This document shows, piece after piece, positions 52,001 through 64,000 of a DNA stretch of 64,000 nt. This DNA comes from Nemopilema nomurai. Lineage: Eukaryota > Cnidaria > Scyphozoa > Rhizostomeae > Rhizostomatidae. The notes beneath the pieces are model-generated. The model worked only from the letters and a program-made list of their open reading frames with translations, did no database searches and had not been told where the DNA came from. How positions within the stretch are numbered: the stretch's first letter is position 1; each line of letters starts with the position of its first letter. The position numbers were made by a program, and so were the translations under genes. The stretch spans positions 2,148,550-2,212,549 of the forward strand of contig ML133502.1 of assembly GCA_003864495.1 (NCBI GenBank). The letters run 5' to 3'.

Positions 52001-55000
52001 ACAGGAAAATGCTAGATACAGGAAGTTTTTCAAATTCAAAGCTTCAATTTTGGCAACAGATCGATGCGGCTATATTTAGAATTTGAAAGTTTTTTGAAGG
52101 GTAACACAGAATTTAAACGGGAAATTTTTCAAAAAATACTTTAGTAATTAGGTCAATCATTATTACTGTTCAATAGGCTTGAAAGATTACGAAATTCAGC
52201 TCAGCTTAATCAATTTATTAACAGTTTTCTTAAAATTGCTATGTATGGACGCTGAATATCAAAATGTGCAGAGATTTTCCGCATATCTTAAATACTTTAC
52301 ACTTTGTACGATTGAGTTTTTCTCAAAAACTATCATAGATATTTAATTCAAACTTTTTGCAAGCTTTAATTGTATTCTATCACACAGGAAAATACTAGAT
52401 ACGGAAAGTTTTTCAAATTCAAAGCTTCAATTTTTGACAACAGATCGATGCGGCTATACATTTGTAGAATTCGAAAGTTTTTTGAAGGGTAACACAGAAT
52501 TTAAACGGAAAATTTTCTCAAAACAAATACTTTAAGTAATTAACATCAATCAATATTATGTTCAATAGGCTTGAAAGATTACGAAATTCAGCTCAGCTTA
52601 ATCAATTTATTAACAGTTTTCTTTAAAAATGCGAGTGTATTGACGCTGAATATGAAAATCTGCAGAGATTTTCCGCATATCTCAAATACTTTACACTTTG
52701 TACGATTGAGTTTTTCTCAAAAACTATAATAGATATTTAACTCAAACTTTTTGCAAGCTTTAATTGTATTCCATCACACAGGAAAATGCTAGATACAGGA
52801 AGTTTTTCAAATTCAAAGCTTCAATTTTGACAACAGATCGATGCGGCTATACATTTGTAGAATTCGAAAGTTTTTGAAGGGTAACAAGAATTTAAACGTG
52901 GAAATTTTCTCAAAAAAATACTTTAAGTAATTAGATCAATCAATATTACTGTTCAATAGGCTTGAAAGATTACGAAATTCAGCTCAGCTTAATCAATTTA
53001 TTAACAGTTTTCTTTAAAAATGCGAGTGTATTGACGCTGAATATGAAAATCTGCAGAGATTTTCCGCATATCTCAAATACTTTACACTTTGTACGATTGA
53101 GTTTTTCTCAAAAACTATAATAGATATTTAACTCAAACTTTTTGCAAGCTTTAATTGTATTCCATCACACAGGAAAATGCTAGATACAGGAAGTTTTTCA
53201 AATTCAAAGCTTCAATTTTTGACAACAGATCGATGCGGCTATACATTTGTAGAATTCGAAAGTTTTTGAAGGGTAACACAGAATTTAAACGTGGAAATTT
53301 TCTCAAAAAATACTTTAAGTAATTAGATCAATCAATATTACTGTTCAATAGGCTTGAAAGATTACGAAATTCAGCTCAGCTTAATCAATTATTAACAGTT
53401 TTCTTTAAAAATGCGAGTGTATTGACGCTGAATATGAAAATCTGCAGAGATTTTCCGCATATCTCAAATACTTTACACTTTGTACGATTGAGTTTTTCTC
53501 AAAAACTATAATAGATATTAACTCAAACTTTTTGCAAGCTTTAATTGTATTCCATCACACAGGAAAATGCTAGATACAGGAAGTTTTTCAAATTCAAAGC
53601 TTCAATTTTTGACAACAGATCGATGCGGCTATACATTTGTAGAATTCGAAAGTTTTTTGAAGGGTAACACAGAATTTAAACGGGAAATTTTTCAAAAAAA
53701 TACTTTAAGTAATTAGATCAATCAATATTACTGTTCAATAGGCTTGAAAGATTACGAAATTCAGCTCAGCTTAATCAATTTATTAACAGTTTTCTTTAAA
53801 AATGCGAGTGTATTGACGCTGAATATGAAAATCTGCAGAGATTTTCCGCATATCTCAAATACTTTACACTTTGTACGATTGAGTTTTTCTCAAAAACTAT
53901 AATAGATATTTAACTCAAACTTTTTGCAAGCTTTAATTGTATTCCATCACACAGGAAAATGCTAGATACAGGAAGTTTTTCAAATTCAAAGCTTCAATTT
54001 TTGACAACAGATCGATGCGGCTATACATTTGTAGAATTCGAAAGTTTTTGAAGGGTAACACAGAATTTAAACGAAATTTTCTCAAAAAAATACTTTAAGT
54101 AATTAGATCAATCAATATTACTGTTCAATAGGCTTGAAAGATTACGAAATTCAGCTCAGCTTAATCAATTTATTAACAGTTTTCTTTAAAAATGCGAGTG
54201 TATTGACGCTGAATATGAAAATCTGCAGAGATTTTCCGCATATCTCAAATACTTTACACTTTGTACGATTGAGTTTTTCTCAAAAACTATAATAGATATT
54301 AACTCAAACTTTTTGCAAGCTTTAATTGTATTCCATCACACAGGAAAATGCTAGATACAGGAAGTTTTTCAAATTCAAAGCTTCAATTTTTGACAACAGA
54401 TCGATGCGGCTATACATTTGTAGAATTCGAAAGTTTTTGAAGGGTAACAAGAATTTAAACGTGGAAATTTTCTCAAAAAAATACTTTAAGTAATTAGATC
54501 AATCAATATTACTGTTCAATAGGCTTGAAAGATTACGAAATTCAGCTCAGCTTAATCAATTTATTAACAGTTTTCTTTAAAAATGCGAGTGTATTGACGC
54601 TGAATATGAAAATCTGCAGAGATTTTCCGCATATCTCAAATACTTTACACTTTGTACGATTGAGTTTTTCTCAAAAACTATAATAGATATTAACTCAAAC
54701 TTTTTGCAAGCTTTAATTGTATTCCATCACACAGGAAAATGCTAGATACAGGAAGTTTTTCAAATTCAAAGCTTCAATTTTGACAACAGATCGATGCGGC
54801 TATACATTTAGAATTCGAAAGTTTTTTGAAGGGTAACACAGAATTTAAACGGGAAATTTTCTCAAAAAAATACTTTTAATTAGATCAATCAATATTACTG
54901 TTCAATAGGCTTGAAAGATTACGAAATTCAGCTCAGCTTAATCAATTTATTAACAGTTTTCTTTAAAAATGCGATGTATTGACGCTGAATATGAAAATCT

Positions 55001-58000
55001 GCAGAGATTTTCCGCATATCTCAAATACTTTACACTTTGTACGATTGAGTTTTTCTCAAAAACTATAATAGATATTGAACTCAAACTTTTTGCAAGCTTT
55101 AATTGTATTCCATCACACAGGAAAATGCTAGATACAGGAAGTTTTTCAAATTCAAAGCTTCAATTTTTGACAACAGATCGATGCGGCTATACATTTTAGA
55201 ATTCGAAAGTTTTTGAAGGGTAACACAGAATTTAAACGGGAAATTTTCTCAAAAAAATACTTTAAGTAATTAGATCAATCAATATTACTGTTCAATAGGC
55301 TTGAAAGATTACGAAATTCAGCTCAGCTTAATCAATTTATTAACAGTTTTCTTTAAAAATGCGAGTGTATTGACGCTGAATATGAAAATCTGCAGAGATT
55401 TTCCGCATATCTCAAATACTTTACACTTTGTACGATTGAGTTTTTCTCAAAAACTATAATAGATATTAACTCAAACTTTTTGCAAGCTTTAATTGTATTC
55501 CATCACACAGGAAAATGCTAGATACAGGAAGTTTTTCAAATTCAAAGCTTCAATTTTTGACAACAGATCGATGCGGCTATACATTTGTAGAATTCGAAAG
55601 TTTTTGAAGGGTAACAAGAATTTAAACGTGGAAATTTTCTCAAAAAAAACTTTAAGTAATTAGATCAATCAATATTACTGTTCAATAGGCTTGAAAGATT
55701 ACGAAATTCAGCTCAGCTTAATCTTTATTAACAGTTTTCTTTAAAAATGCGAGTGTATTGACGCTGAATATGAAAATCTGCAGAGATTTTCCGCATATCT
55801 CAAATACTTTACACTTTGTACGATTGAGTTTTTCTCAAAAACTATAATAGATATTTAACTCAAACTTTTTGCAAGCTTTAATTGTATTCCATCACACAGG
55901 AAAATGCTAGATACAGGAAGTTTTTCAAATTCAAAGCTTCAATTTTTGACAACAGATCGATGCGGCTATACATTTGAGAATTCGAAAGTTTTTGAAGGGT
56001 AACACAGAATTTAAACGGGAAACTTTTCTCAAAAAAATACTTTAAGTAATTAGATCAATCAATATTACTGTTCAATTGGCTTGAAAGATTACGAAATTCA
56101 GCTCAGCTTAATCACTTTTATAACAGTTTTCTTTAAAATGCGAGTGTATTGACGCTGAATATGAAAATCTGCAGAGATTTTCCGCATATCTCAAATACTT
56201 TACACTTTGTACGATTGAGTTTTTCTCAAAAACTATAATAGATATTAACTCAAACTTTTTGCAAGCTTTAATTGTATCCATCACACAGGAAAATGCTAGA
56301 TACAGGAAGTTTTTCAAATTCAAAGCTTCAATTTTTGACAACAGATCGATGCGGCTATACATTTGTAGAATTCGAAAAGTTTTTGAAGGGTAACACAGAA
56401 TTTAAACTGGGAAATTTTCTCAAAAAAAAATACTTTAAGTAATTAGATCAATCAATATTACTGTTCAATAGGCTTGAAAGATTACGAAATTCAGCTCAGC
56501 TTAATCAATTTATTAACAGTTTTTTTAAAAATGCGAGTGTATTGACGCTGAATATGAAAATCTGCAGAGATTTTCCGCATATCTCAAATACTTTACACTT
56601 TGTACGATTGAGTTTTTCTCAAAAACTATAATAGATATTAACTCAAACTTTTTGCAAGCTTTAATTGTATTCCATCACACAGGAAAATGCTAGATACAGG
56701 AAGTTTTTCAAATTCAAAGCTTCAATTTTTGACAACAGTTCGATGCGGCTTTACAATTTTAGAATTCGAAAGTTTTTGAAGGATAACACAGAATTTAAAC
56801 GGGAAATATTTCTCAAAAAAATACTTTAAGTAATCAGATCAATCAATATTACTGTTCAATAGGCTTGAAAGATTACAAAATTCAGCTCAGCTTAATCAAT
56901 TATTAACAGTTTTTTTAAAAATGCGAGTGTATTGACGCTGAATATGAAAATCTGCAGAGATTTTCCGCATATCTCAAATACTTTACACTTTGTACGATTG
57001 AGTTTTTCTCAAAAACTATAATAGATATTTAACTCAAACTTTTTGCAAGCTTTAATTGTATTCCATCACACAGGAAAATGCTAGATACAGGAAGTTTTTC
57101 AAATTCAAAGCTTCAATTTTTGACAACAGATCGATGCGGCTATACATTTGTAGAATTCGAAAGTTTTTGAAGGGTAAACAGAATTTAAACGTGGAAATTT
57201 TCTCAAAAAAATACTTTAAGTAATTAGATCAATCAATATTACTGTTCAATAGGCTTGAAAGATTACGAAATTCAGCTCAGCTTAATCAATTTATTAACAG
57301 TTTTCTTTAAAAATGCGAGTGTATTGACGCTGAATATGAAAATCTGCTGAGATTTTCCGCATATCTCAAATACTTTACACTTTGTACGATTGAGTTTTTC
57401 TCAAAAACTATAATAGATATTAACTCAAACTTTTTGCAAGCTTTAATTGTATTCCATCACACAGGAAAATGCTAGATACAGGAAGTTTTTCAAATTCAAA
57501 GCTTCAATTTTTGACAACAGATCGATGCGGCTATACATTTTTAGAATTCGAAAGTTTTTGAAGGGTAACAAGAATTTAAACGTGGAAATTTTCTCAAAAA
57601 AATACTTTAAGTAATTAGATCAATCAATATTACTGTTCAATAGGCTTGAAAGATTACGAAATTCAGCTCAGCTTAATCAATTTATTAACAGTTTTCTTTA
57701 AAATGCGAGTGTATTGACGCTGAATATGAAAATCTGCAGAGATTTTCCGCATATCTCAAATACTTTACACTTTGTACGATTGAGTTTTTCTCAAAAATAA
57801 TAGATATTTAACTCAAACTTTTTGCAAGCTTTAATTGTATTCCATCACACAGGAAAATGCTAGATACAGGAAGTTTTTCAAATTCAAAGCTTCAATTTTT
57901 GACAACAGATCGATGCGGCTATACATTTGTAGAATTCGAAAGTTTTTGAAGGGTAACAAGAATTTAAACGGGAAATTTTCTCAAAAAAATACTTTAAGTA

Positions 58001-61000
58001 ATTAGATCAATCAATATTACTGTTCAATAGGCTTGAAAGATTACGAAATTCAGCTCAGCTTAATCAAATTAACAGTTTTCTTTAAAAATGCGAGTGTATT
58101 GACGCTGAATATGAAAATCTGCAGAGATTTTCCGCATATCTCAAATACTTTACACTTTGTACGATTGAGTTTTTCTCAAAAACTATAATAGATATTTAAC
58201 TCAAACTTTTTGCAAGCTTTAATTGTATTCCATCACACAGGAAAATGCTAGATACAGGAAGTTTTTCAAATTCAAAGCTTCAATTTTTGACAACAGATCG
58301 ATGCGGCTATACATTTTAGAATTCGAAAGTTTTTGAAGGGTAACACAGAATTTAAATGGAAATTTTCTCAAAAAAATACTTTAAGTAATTAGATCAATCA
58401 ATATTACTGTTCAATAGGCTTGAAAGATTACGAAATTCAGCTCAGCTTAATCAATTTATTAACAGTTTTTTTAAAAATGCGAGTGTATTGACGCTGAATA
58501 TGAAAATCTGCAGAGATTTTCCGCATATCTCAAATACTTTACACTTTGTACGATTGAGTTTTTCTCAAAAACTATAATAGATATTTAACTCAAACTTTTT
58601 GCAAGCTTTAATTGTATTCCATCACACAGGAAAATGCTAGATACAGGAAGTTTTTCAAATTCAAAGCTTCAATTTTTGACAACAGATCGATGCGGCTATA
58701 CATTTGTAGAATTCGAAAGTTTTTGAAGGGTAACACAGAATTTAAATGGAAATTTTTCAAAAAAATACTTTAAGTAATTAGATCAATCAATATTACTGTT
58801 CAATAGGCTTGAAAGATTACGAAATTCAGCTCAGCTTAATCAATTTATTAACAGTTTTCTTTAAAAATGCGAGTGTATTGACGCTGAATATGAAAATCTG
58901 CAGAGATTTTCCGCATATCTCAAATACTTTACACTTTGTACGATTGAGTTTTTCTCAAAAACTATAATAGATATTAACTCAAACTTTTTGCAAGCTTTAA
59001 TTGTATTCCATCACACAGGAAAATGCTAGATACAGGAAGTTTTTCAAATTCAAAGCTTCAATTTTTGACAACAGATCGATGCGGCTATACATTTTAGAAT
59101 TCGAAAGTTTTTGAAGGGTAACAGAATTTAAACGTGGAAATTTTCTCAAAAAAATACTTTAAGTAATTAGATCAATCAATATTACTGTTCAATAGGCTTG
59201 AAAGATTAGAAATTCAGCTCAGCTTAATCAATTTTAACAGTTTTCTTTAAAATGCGAGTGTATTGACGCTGAATATGAAAATCTGCAGAGATTTTCCGCA
59301 TATCTCAAATACTTTACACTTTGTACGATTGAGTTTTTCTCAAAAACTATAATAGATATTTAACTCAAACTTTTTGCAAGCTTTAATTGTATTCCATCAC
59401 ACAGGAAAATGCTAGATACAGGAAGTTTTTCAAATTCAAAGCTTCAATTTTTGACAACAGATCGATGCGGCTATTTTGAAATTCGAAAGTTTTTGAAGGG
59501 TAACACAGAATTTAAACGGGAAATTTTCTCAAAAAAATACTTTAAGTAATTAGATCAATCAATATTACTGTTCAATAGGCTTGAAAGATTACGAAATTCA
59601 GCTCAGCTTAATCAATTTATTAACAGTTTTCTTTAAAAATGCGAGTGTATTGACGCTGAATATGAAAATCTGCAAGATTTTCCGCATATCTCAAACTTTT
59701 ACATTGTACGATTTTTTTTTTCAAAAAATATAATAGATATTAACTCAAACTTTTTGCAAGCTTTAATTGTATTCCATCACACAGGAAAATGCTAGATACA
59801 GGAAGTTTTTCAAATTCAAAGCTTCAATTTTGACAACAGATCGATGCGGCTATACATTTAGAATTCGAAAGTTTTTGAAGGGTAACACAGAATTTAAACG
59901 GGAAATTTTCTCAAAAAATACTTTAAGTAATTAGATCAATCAATATTACTGTTCAATAGGCTTGAAAGATTACGAAATTCAGCTCAGCTTAATCAATTAT
60001 TAACAGTTTTTTTAAAAATGCGAGTGTATTGACGCTGAATATGAAAATCTGCAGATTTTCCGCATATCTCAAATACTTTACACTTTGTACGATTGAGTTT
60101 TTCTCAAAAACTATAATAGATATTTAACTCAAACTTTTTGCAAGCTTTAATTGTATTCCATCACACAGGAAAATGCTAGATACAGGAAGTTTTTCAAATT
60201 CAAAGCTTCAATTTTTGACAACAGATCGATGCGGCTATACATTTTAGAATTCGAAAGTTTTTGAAGGGTAACACAGAATTTAAACGGAAATTTTCTCAAA
60301 AAAATACTTTAAGTAATTAGATCAATCAATATTACTGTTCAATAGGCTTGAAAGATTACGAAATTCAGCTCAGCTTAATCAATTTTAACAGTTTTCTTTA
60401 AAATGCGATGTATTGACGCTGAATATGAAAATCTGCTGAATTTTCCGCATATCTCAAATACTTTACACTTTGTACGATTGAGTTTTTCTCAAAAACTATA
60501 ATAGATATTTAACTCAAACTTTTTGCAAGCTTTAATTGTATTCCATCACACAGGAAAATGCTAGATACAGGAAGTTTTTCAAATTCAAAGCTTCAATTTT
60601 TGACAACAGATCGATGCGGCTATACATTTAGAATTCGAAAGTTTTTGAAGGGTACAGAAATTTAAACGTGGAAATTTTCTCAAAAAAATACTTTAAGTAA
60701 TTAGATCAATCAATATTACTGTTCAATAGGCTTGAAAGATTACGAAATTCAGCTCAGCTTAATCAATTTTAACAGTTTTCTTTAAAATGCGAGTGTATTG
60801 ACGCTGAATATGAAAATCTGCAGATTTTCCGCATATCTCAAATACTTTACACTTTGTACGATTGAGTTTTTCTCAAAAACTATAATAGATATTTAACTCA
60901 AACTTTTTGCAAGCTTTAATTGTATTCCATCACACAGGAAAATGCTAGATACAGGAAGTTTTCAAATTCAAAGCTTCAATTTTTGACAACAGATCGATGC

Positions 61001-64000
61001 GGCTATACATTTTAGAATTCGAAAGTTTTTGAAGGGTAACACAGAATTTAAACGGGAAATTTTCTCAAAAAAATACTTTAAGTAATTAGATCAATCAATA
61101 TTACTGTTCAATAGGCTTGAAAGATTACGAAATTCAGCTCAGCTTAATCAATTTATTAACAGTTTTCTTTAAAAATGCGAGTGTATTGACGCTGAATATG
61201 AAAATCTGCAGAGATTTTCCGCATATCTCAAATACTTTACACTTTGTACGATTGAGTTTTTCTCAAAAACTATAATAGATATTAACTCAAACTTTTTGCA
61301 AGCTTTAATTGTATTCCATCACACAGGAAAATGCTAGATACAGGAAGTTTTTCAAATTCAAAGCTTCAATTTTTGACAACAGATCGATGCGGCTATACAT
61401 TTAGAATTCGAAAGTTTTTGAAGGGTAACACAGAATTTAAACGGGAAATTTTCTCAAAAAAATACTTTAAGTAATTAGATCAATCAATATTACTGTTCAA
61501 TAGGCTTGAAAGATTACGAAATTCAGCTCAGCTTAATCAATTTATTAACAGTTTTCTTTAAAATGCGAGTGTATTGACGCTGAATATGAAAATCTGCAGA
61601 GATTTTCCGCATATCTCAAATACTTTACACTTTGTACGATTGAGTTTTTCTCAAAAACTATAATAGATATTTAACTCAAACTTTTTGCAAGCTTTAATTG
61701 TATTCCATCACACAGGAAAATGCTAGATACGGAAGTTTTTCAAATTCAAAGCTTCAATTTTTGACAACAGATCGATGCGGCTATACATTTAGAATTCGAA
61801 AGTTTTTGAAGGGTAAACAGAATTTAAACGGGAAATTTTCTCAAAAAAATACTTTAAGTAATTAGATCAATCAATATTACTGTTCAATAGGCTTGAAAGA
61901 TTACGAAATTCAGCTCAGCTTAATCAATTATTAACAGTTTTCTTTAAAAATGCGAGTGTATTGACGCTGAATATGAAAATCTGCAGAGATTTTCCGCATA
62001 TCTCAAATACTTTACACTTTGTACGATTGAGTTTTTCTCAAAAACTATAATAGATATTAACTCAAACTTTTTGCAAGCTTTAATTGTATTCCATCACACA
62101 GGAAAATGCTAGATACAGGAAGTTTTTCAAATTCAAAGCTTCAATTTTTGACAACAGATCGATGCGGCTATACATTTGTAGAATTCGAAAGTTTTTTGAA
62201 GGGTAACAAGAATTTAAATGGAAATTTTCTCAAAAAAATACTTTAAGTAATTAGATCAATCAATATTACTGTTCAATAGGCTTGAAAGATTACGAAATTC
62301 AGCTCAGCTTAATCAATTATTAACAGTTTTCTTTAAAAATGCATTATTGACGCTGAATATGAAAATCTGCAGAGATTTTCCGCATATCTCAAATACTTTA
62401 CACTTTGTACGATTGAGTTTTTCTCAAAAACTATAATAGATATTTAACTCAAACTTTTTGCAAGCTTTAATTGTATTCCATCACACAGGAAAATGCTAGA
62501 TACAGGAAGTTTTTCAAATTCAAAGCTTCAATTTTGACAACAGATCGATGCGGCTATACATTTGAGAATTCGAAAGTTTTTGAAGGGTAACACAGAATTT
62601 AAACGGGAATTTTCTCAAAAAAAATACTTTATAATTAGATCAATCATATTACTGTTCAATAGGCTTGAAATTACGAAATTCAGCTCAGCTTAATCAATTT
62701 TAACAGTTTTCTTTAAAATGCGAGTGTATTGACGCTGAATATGAAAATCTGCAGATTTTCCGCATATCTCAAATACTTTACACTTTGTACGATTGAGTTT
62801 TTCTCAAAAACTATAATAGATATTTAACTCAAACTTTTTGCAAGCTTTAATTGTATTCCATCACACAGGAAAATGCTAGATACGGGAAGTTTTCAAATTC
62901 AAAGCTTCAATTTTGACAACAGATCGATGCGGCTATACATTTGTAGAATTCGAAAGTTTTTTGAAGGGTAACACAGAATTTAAACGGGAAATTTTCTCAA
63001 AACAAATACTTTAAGTAATTAGATCAATCAATATTACTGTTCAATAGGCTTGAAAGATTACGAAATTCAGCTCAGCTTAATCAATTTTTAACAGTTTTCT
63101 TTAAAAATGCGATGTATTGACGCTGAATATGAAAATCTGCAGAGATTTTCCGCATATCTCAAATACTTTACACTTTGTACGATTGAGTTTTTCTCAAAAA
63201 CTATAATAGATATTAACTCAAACTTTTTGCAAGCTTTAATTGTATTCCATCACACAGGAAAATGCTAGATACAGGAAGTTTTTCAAATTCAAAGCTTCAA
63301 TTTTTGACAACAGATCGATGCGGCTATACATTTGTAGAATTCGAAAGTTTTTGAAGGGTAACACAGATTTAAACGGGAAATTTTCTCAAAAAAATACTTT
63401 AAGTAATTAGATCAATCAATATTACTGTTCAATATCTTGAAAGATTACGAAATTCAGCTCAGCTTAATCAATTTATAACAGTTTTCTTTAAAAATGCGAG
63501 TGTATTGACGCTGAATATGAAAATCTGCAGAGATTTTCCGCATATCTCAAATACTTTAACACTTTGTACGATTGAGTTTTTCTCAAAAACTATAATAGAT
63601 ATTAAATCAAACTTTTTGCAAGCTTTAATTGTATTCCATCACACAGGAAAATGCTGATAACAGGAAGTTTTCAAATTCAAAGCTTCAATTTGACAACAGA
63701 TCGATGCGGCTATACATTTAGAATTCGAAAGTTTTTGAAGGGTAACACGAGTTTAAACGTGGAAATTTTGTTAAAAAATATGCTTTAAATAATAGATCAA
63801 TCAATATTTCTGTTTAATGGGCTTGAAAGATTACGAAATTCAGCTCAGCTTAATCAATTTATTAACAGTTTTCTTTAAAATGCGAGTTGTATTGACGCTG
63901 AATATGAAATCTGCGAGATTTTCCGCATATCTCAAATACTTTACACTTTGTACGATTGAGTTTTTCTCAAAAACTATAATAGATTTAACTCAAACTTTTG
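49018..64000 (+). repeat. Tandem satellite array, about 387-bp unit, 38 full units plus a partial
   Basis: Taking GAAGGGTAAC as the unit start, I count starts at 49018, 49411, 49805, 50176, 50554, 50935, 51326, 51711, 52096, 52484 and onward to 63737, 39 in all. The mean spacing is 387 bp and the array runs off the window. Constant words include ATTACGAAATTCAGCTCAGC, GATTTTCCGCATATCTCAAA, CTTTACACTTTGTACGATTG, CCATCACACAGGAAAATGCT and ACAGATCGATGCGGCTATAC. Units contain conserved EcoRI, HindIII and PstI-type hexamers. No gene is credible: the open frames of 60-85 codons exist only where an indel happens to open them. Confidence 0.98.

Noticed and set aside
49018..64000. Repeated open frames of 60-85 codons within satellite units.
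   Set aside because: They depend on unit-specific indels and are not maintained between units. The consensus frame on the minus strand stops after about 32 codons.
49018..64000. Possible CENP-B box from TTCG and ACGGGA words.
   Set aside because: The two halves are not in the required order and spacing, and ACGGGA varies between units.
49018..64000. CRISPR-like array.
   Set aside because: There is no alternation of short repeats and unique spacers, and the genome is eukaryotic.

Overview
This window looks like nuclear DNA from an animal, most probably an anthozoan cnidarian such as a stony coral. Reasons: AT-rich sequence, short GT-AG exons in long introns, one conserved metazoan gene, and a dense mix of Penelope-like, L2/CR1-like, Ty1/copia, PIF/Harbinger, THAP-type and TTAA- or TA-flanked elements. 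The species cannot be fixed from the sequence alone.

The only host gene I can establish is TBL3 (UTP13), a WD40-repeat subunit of the small-subunit processome, on the minus strand. Eighteen coding exons between 36923 and 291 splice in phase into an unbroken 550-residue stretch. The first exon is not resolved, and the last part of the gene (about 250 residues, judged from the human length) lies beyond the left edge. The window from 1 to about 40 kb is essentially this gene, with its introns filled by mobile elements.

The intron between exons 20883-20941 and 5929-6032 is about 14.9 kb. It holds, from low to high coordinates, TA-flanked small elements, an L2/CR1-like LINE (7597-10950), the ruin of a Ty1/copia element (11230-12600), and a Penelope-like element (12950-14051 plus 20281-20373). 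The Penelope element is split by a 6.2-kb DNA transposon (14052-20280). That transposon has long inverted repeats built of about 160-bp subrepeats, a TTT target duplication, and one decayed gene encoding a protein with zinc-binding, PIN/FEN-like and cysteine-rich CXC regions. Its left inverted repeat supplies the stop codon that ends the Penelope GIY-YIG frame, and removing the element restores that frame. It is the most interesting item in the window.

From about 40.4 to 49 kb I see no host gene. The region contains a Harbinger derivative with TTA duplications (41993-42835), a Penelope N-terminal relic (about 44.2-44.9 kb), and a compact element with perfect 33-bp inverted repeats, a 7-8-bp duplication and two convergent coding regions, one with a THAP domain (45675-47443).

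From 49018 to the window end runs one tandem satellite of 39 unit starts, mean period 387 bp. Its left edge is diverged and abuts an 81-bp sequence that also occurs at 43724-43804. Most differences between interior units are small indels in A/T runs, so part of the variation may be sequencing or assembly error.
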